Below are positions 22,813 to 26,426 of a stretch of 26,426 nucleotides of DNA, piece by piece. Numbering within the stretch: position 1 is the stretch's first letter; every line of letters begins with the position of its first letter. The notes beneath the pieces are model-generated. The model searched no databases. It was not told where the DNA came from and was given only the letters and a program-made list of their open reading frames with translations. A program made the position numbers and the translations under genes. Source of the stretch: Actinomycetota bacterium (GTDB taxonomy: Bacteria > Actinomycetota > Acidimicrobiia > Acidimicrobiales > Ilumatobacteraceae). Where the stretch lies: positions 1 through 26,426 of the forward strand of contig WLTJ01000002.1 of assembly GCA_009705435.1 (NCBI GenBank), in the 5' to 3' direction.

Positions 22813-24093
22813 ATGAGCGAGATCATCAGTATTTTCGGCCGAGAGGTTTTGGACTCCAGGGGTAACCCCACAGTCGAAGTTGAAGTTGAACTTGATTCTG
22901 GGGCCCGAGGTCGGGCAATGGTTCCCTCGGGTGCAAGCACCGGCGAGCATGAGGCCGTTGAACTGCGTGACGGTGGTCGTCGCTACGGTGGCAAGGGCGT
23001 GCTCACTGCGGTTGGCTTTGTCAACGGCGAGATTGAAAGTGCTTTGGTGGGTTGCGATGCTCTCGAACAACGCATGGTAGATACGGTTCTCAAGGATCTT
23101 GATGACACACCCAACAAGTCCCGCCTTGGCGCAAACGCAATGTTGGGAACAAGTCTTGCTATCGCAAAAGCTGCCGCAAACTCACTCGGTCTCCCTTTGT
23201 GGCGCTATGTCGGCGGACCGAACTCTCATGTCTTGCCAGTACCGATGATGAATGTGATTAACGGTGGTGCTCATGCCGATAACACACTTGATCTCCAAGA
23301 GTTCATGATTATGCCAATCGGAGCTCCGAGTTTTCGTGAGGCATTGCGTTGGGGAACTGAAACGTATTACCAAATAAAAAAGATTTTGCAATCTCGCGGT
23401 TTGTCCACCGCCGTGGGCGATGAGGGTGGATTCGCTCCGAACTTGGCAACCAATGAAGATGCCATCAAAATTTTGCTCGAAGGAATTACTGCTTCAGGCT
23501 TTACACCTGGCACCGACATTGCCATTGCCCTTGACCCCGCCATGAGCGAAATCTACAAAGACGGTTGCTATCACCTCGCAGGCGAGGGCAAGGTCTTAAC
23601 GAGCGATGAACTCGTTGCTTACTGGGCTCGTCTCGTCAACACATACCCCATCGTCTCAATTGAAGATGGCATGGCAGAAGATGACTGGGATGGCTGGTCC
23701 GCTCTCTCACAAGAACTCGGAAGCAAAGTTCAACTCGTCGGGGACGACCTGTTTGTCACCAACGCTGCCCGTCTAGCGATGGGCATTGAACGCAAGATTG
23801 GCAACAGTGTGCTGATCAAACTCAACCAAATCGGCACTCTCACGGAGACCCTGGAAACCATCGAATTGGCATCACGCCATCGCTACACCAGCGTGATGAG
23901 TCATCGCAGTGGCGAGACTGAAGATGCCACAATCGCCGATCTATCTGTAGCCACGAATTGCGGTCAGATTAAAACTGGCGCTCCAGCGCGTAGCGACCGA
24001 GTTGCCAAGTACAACCAGTTGCTACGTATTGAAGAGCAGTTGGGCGAAACGGCGGCATTTCGCGGTCGATCAGCCCTCGCCCCACTTGCTTGA
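22813..24093 (+). CDS. eno: Enolase
   Basis: This 426-residue enzyme converts 2-phosphoglycerate to phosphoenolpyruvate. Signatures: REVLDSRGNPTVEVEV (10-25), MVPSGASTGEHEAVEL, GDEGGFAPNL with Glu204, SIEDGMAEDDWDGW, GDDLFVTN, IKLNQIGTLTETL with Lys336, and SHRSGETEDATIADL. The length is normal. The ATG has no strong ribosome-binding site in the 40-nt spacer after mazG. Enolase also belongs to the RNA degradosome in some bacteria; nothing here supports that. Confidence 0.97.
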   Translation: MSEIISIFGREVLDSRGNPTVEVEVELDSGARGRAMVPSGASTGEHEAVELRDGGRRYGGKGVLTAVGFVNGEIESALVGCDALEQRMVDTVLKDLDDTPNKSRLGANAMLGTSLAIAKAAANSLGLPLWRYVGGPNSHVLPVPMMNVINGGAHADNTLDLQEFMIMPIGAPSFREALRWGTETYYQIKKILQSRGLSTAVGDEGGFAPNLATNEDAIKILLEGITASGFTPGTDIAIALDPAMSEIYKDGCYHLAGEGKVLTSDELVAYWARLVNTYPIVSIEDGMAEDDWDGWSALSQELGSKVQLVGDDLFVTNAARLAMGIERKIGNSVLIKLNQIGTLTETLETIELASRHRYTSVMSHRSGETEDATIADLSVATNCGQIKTGAPARSDRVAKYNQLLRIEEQLGETAAFRGRSALAPLA

Positions 24094-24149
24094 CCCCGTC
24101 GGTCTTGGCATGACGCCACTTACTGCTCTCAAACGGGCAGAATATAGGG

Positions 24150-24674
24150 ATGTCACGCGGGAATAAAACCACAAGCATTCCGCGAACTAAAACGCGTGCC
24201 AAGAAATCTCCGACAAAGAAGGCCCGCTCAAAAATAGCTTCGGCTGCAGATCACACCCGACCTACGCCGCGCTCAGAACGAATTGTTCCCAAAATTCTCG
24301 GGCGCGTTGCGATCGGTGTCGGCGCCCTAGTGGTCCTGATTTCCTTCGGTAACTCTTTCTTGGTCCTGCCCGCCACGTCCTGGTTTGGGCAACGGAGCGA
24401 AGTCTCTGGGCGGGAAAAAGAACTGGAAATTATTCGCAAGGCCAATGACGAACTGCAAACCGAAGTTGACCGACTCAAGACGACTGCCGGGGTGCAGGAC
24501 GCAGCCCGAGATGAATTGGGCTTCATTTTGGCGGGTGAATCGCGCCGACAGATCATTGGCGACAACCGAGCACCAGTTGACCTCCCCAATGGCTGGCCAT
24601 ACGATCTGATCACCCAAATCGTGACCATCAAGGTTGCCGAGGTGGTCGTTGAGGCTTCTCAGCAGACCCCCTGA
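24150..24674 (+). CDS. Septum formation initiator, FtsB/DivIC-like
   Basis: This 174-residue single-pass protein has a long Lys/Arg-rich N-terminal tail (1-48), one hydrophobic membrane segment (about 49-73), a short coiled coil (about 84-112, GREKELEIIRKANDELQTEV) and a C-terminal region with ARDELGFILAGE, matching the DivIC/FtsB family. In Actinobacteria this gene follows eno, as here (56-nt spacer). Such proteins join FtsL and FtsQ in the divisome. The basic tail is long for the family, as in many Actinobacteria. No clear ribosome-binding site is seen; AATATAGGG precedes the ATG. Confidence 0.85.
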   Translation: MSRGNKTTSIPRTKTRAKKSPTKKARSKIASAADHTRPTPRSERIVPKILGRVAIGVGALVVLISFGNSFLVLPATSWFGQRSEVSGREKELEIIRKANDELQTEVDRLKTTAGVQDAARDELGFILAGESRRQIIGDNRAPVDLPNGWPYDLITQIVTIKVAEVVVEASQQTP

Positions 24675-24777
24675 GACCCATCAAAATCGTAGTTCGACAG
24701 TAATGGTGAGTGCTTCGTAGGAGTAATGTCTGAGTTGTTGGGAGCAGTTCTCAGCACTTGTACACAGGGGTTCAATC

Positions 24778-26426
24778 GTGACTGGTGGCAGCATTCTTGG
24801 TAATCGTGTTCTTCGCAAAGAAGATCCAAAGTTTCTTACAACTGGTGGCGAGTACGTCGATGACTTGCTGAATGAGCCACGCCTTGTGGGTGGCCTTCAC
24901 GTCACGTACGCCCGATCCTCGGCAGCTCACGCTCGCGTCTTATCAATCGATACCTCAGAAGCAGAATCAATGCCGGGTGTCGTCGCAGTTTTCACCGCAG
25001 CCTCACTTGACTTGCAGCCTGTACCAGCGGCCTTCAACCCAATGGTGGCGCGCACACTTCTTGCGAGTGACAAGGTGCGATATGTCGGTGAGCCAATCGT
25101 GGCTATCGTCACCGAAACTCGTGAACAAGGTGAAGATGCCGCTGAGGCAATCATCGTTGATTACGACTACCTCGAAGCATTCGTTGACCTTGAAACATCG
25201 ATGGCGAGTAGCACACACATCTACGAATCTGCTGGCAGCAATGTTGTCTTTGATACAACAGCACTTGGTATTCCAGAAAACACTGGTGACGCGTATTTTG
25301 AAGGTTGCGAAGTCACCGTCAAAGGTCGCTTCCTGAATCAGCGCGTCGCACCTTGCCCGTTAGAAGTTCGTGGTGCTGCTGCCGTATGGGGCGACGATGG
25401 ACGTTTGACACAATGGCTGTCAACTCAGCATGCCCAAGGCACAGTCGCTCCGATCGCCGCCGCTAATGGCGTCGCCGAGACTCAAGTTCATATTCTCACC
25501 CCCGATGTTGGTGGCGGATTTGGAGCCAAAATTGGTGCATATCCAGAAGAACTTCTGCTCGGTGTGATCGCCAAGAAAGTTGGTCGTGCCGTGAAGTGGC
25601 GTGAGACGCGCAGCGAGTCAATGGTCGCTCTTGGCCACGGTCGCGCGCAACTGCAGTACATCACTTTGGGCGGAACGAAAGCCGGCAAAGTTACCCACTA
25701 CCAGTTGTGGGCAATTCAAGATTCCGGCGGATTTGCTGATATGGGAACAATCTTGGCCCCATTCATGACTCGCCCAATGTCAAGTGGCGTGTACGCAATT
25801 CCCAATATTGAATGTCGTACGACCTCGGTGGTCACCAACACAACTCCTGTTGTTGCATACCGCGGTGCTGGCCGTCCCGAAGCAACCGCAGCGATTGAAC
25901 GCGCTATGGATCTATTTGCCTTTGAGATCGGTATGGATCCCGCTGAAGTCCGTCGGATCAACTTGATTCCCAAGTTCCTTGAGCCACACACCACTGTCGT
26001 CGGTCAGACATACGACGTTGGCGATTATGAGACTGCACTCGACAAGGCGTTGCAGGTCGCCGGTTACACCGAGTTGCGCGCCGAGCAGGCCAAGCGTCGC
26101 GCGCGTGGTGACGCCAAGCAACTCGGAATCGGCGTCAGCGTGTACGTCGAAATCACTGGTGGCGTCGGCAACGGCGAATCAGCAAAAGTTGAAGTGCTTG
26201 ATGACGGTCGCGCTGTGGTCTACACCGGAACATCTCCGCATGGCCAGGGTCACGACACAGCATGGTCCATGCTTGTTCAAGAGCAGACTGGTATCCCAAT
26301 GGACAAGATTGAACTTGTCTGGGGAGACACCGACCTCGTTCCGATCGGTACTGGCACCATGGGTTCACGATCCTTGCAACAGGGTGGAAACGCAGTCTTC
26401 GCAGTAGCCGGCGAATTGGTCAATAA
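24778..26426 (+). CDS. Molybdenum hydroxylase large subunit (CoxL/XDH family, form II), partial 3'
   Basis: The frame from GTG 24778 is open to the window end (549 codons), and the protein is cut; family members are about 770-800 residues. AGGGG (24766-24770) lies 7 nt upstream. Residues from GSILGNRVLRKEDPKFLTTG match the start of aldehyde oxidase/xanthine dehydrogenase large subunits. GGGFGAK (245-251) is a molybdopterin-contact motif. AYRGAGR (360-366) is the form II signature; CO-oxidising form I enzymes have AYRCSFR here. It binds Mo-MCD with a FAD and a 2Fe-2S partner, presumably downstream and out of view. The substrate is not known (aldehyde, purine or N-heterocycle are options). Confidence 0.93.
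   Translation, partial: MTGGSILGNRVLRKEDPKFLTTGGEYVDDLLNEPRLVGGLHVTYARSSAAHARVLSIDTSEAESMPGVVAVFTAASLDLQPVPAAFNPMVARTLLASDKVRYVGEPIVAIVTETREQGEDAAEAIIVDYDYLEAFVDLETSMASSTHIYESAGSNVVFDTTALGIPENTGDAYFEGCEVTVKGRFLNQRVAPCPLEVRGAAAVWGDDGRLTQWLSTQHAQGTVAPIAAANGVAETQVHILTPDVGGGFGAKIGAYPEELLLGVIAKKVGRAVKWRETRSESMVALGHGRAQLQYITLGGTKAGKVTHYQLWAIQDSGGFADMGTILAPFMTRPMSSGVYAIPNIECRTTSVVTNTTPVVAYRGAGRPEATAAIERAMDLFAFEIGMDPAEVRRINLIPKFLEPHTTVVGQTYDVGDYETALDKALQVAGYTELRAEQAKRRARGDAKQLGIGVSVYVEITGGVGNGESAKVEVLDDGRAVVYTGTSPHGQGHDTAWSMLVQEQTGIPMDKIELVWGDTDLVPIGTGTMGSRSLQQGGNAVFAVAGELVN

Noticed and set aside
24726..24803. 25-codon ATG frame with GGAG just upstream, overlapping the CoxL start
   Set aside because: Spacing of 2 nt is too short for initiation, and the peptide (MSELLGAVLS...) matches nothing I know. 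It could be a leader peptide but there is no support.
1..26426. Search for CRISPR arrays, insertion sequences, integrases and toxin-antitoxin pairs
   Set aside because: No regularly spaced repeats, transposase motifs, terminal inverted repeats or paired small toxin-like genes were seen.

Overview
This window looks like a chromosomal segment from an actinobacterium, most likely of the class Acidimicrobiia. I base that on gene order, on two actinobacterial mini ribosomal proteins (bL37 and bS22), on a moderate GC content (about half by eye, not computed), and on frequent GTG/TTG starts with weak Shine-Dalgarno sites. I see no insertion sequence, prophage, CRISPR array or broken gene. The window is almost fully coding; the largest protein-gene-free stretch (14305-14646) holds a tRNA-Gln gene.

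Layout. (1) 1-5504: accessory and poorly known genes. There is a secreted S15/CocE-type hydrolase lipoprotein, then a minus-strand group: an unknown protein at 3296-3625, tRNA-Leu(UAA), a small basic protein and a cupredoxin-like lipoprotein. A plus-strand RecB/Cas4-like nuclease with an apparent Fe-S cysteine set follows. It converges on a VOC-family protein, upstream of which lies the 28-residue ribosomal protein bL37. (2) 5603-9680: ychF, a DUF192 protein, rsmI and a HAD-IB phosphatase, then a convergent acyl-CoA thioesterase-like gene. (3) 9716-14181: metG, tatD, a RlpA-like double-psi beta-barrel protein, rsmA and ispE. (4) 14209-15648: bS22 (minus strand), tRNA-Gln(UUG) and prs, which is closed by a good intrinsic terminator. 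(5) 15769-24674: rplY, pth, mfd, a parvulin-like lipoprotein, a mazG fusion, eno and a ftsB/divIC-like gene. (6) 24778-end: the start of a molybdenum hydroxylase large subunit with the form II CoxL signature, cut by the window edge.

From memory, blocks 2-5 follow the order of the mycobacterial rsmI - metS - tatD - rpfB - ksgA - ispE - tRNA-Gln/glmU - prs - rplY - pth / mfd - mazG - eno - ftsB-like region. Two departures stand out. The slot between tatD and rsmA, held by rpfB in many Actinobacteria, holds a DPBB protein that seems to have lost its catalytic Asp. glmU is absent upstream of prs. Most genes serve translation (tRNAs, metG, rsmA, rsmI, pth, ychF, bL25, bL37, bS22), nucleotide housekeeping (prs, mazG), repair (mfd, the lone nuclease), isoprenoid synthesis (ispE), glycolysis (eno) and the cell envelope or division (DPBB protein, parvulin-like lipoprotein, FtsB-like). 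No clearly novel multi-gene system is evident. The best candidates for new biology are the DPBB protein, the stand-alone nuclease, the minus-strand pair of unknowns at 2348-3139 and the parvulin-like protein without active-site histidines.
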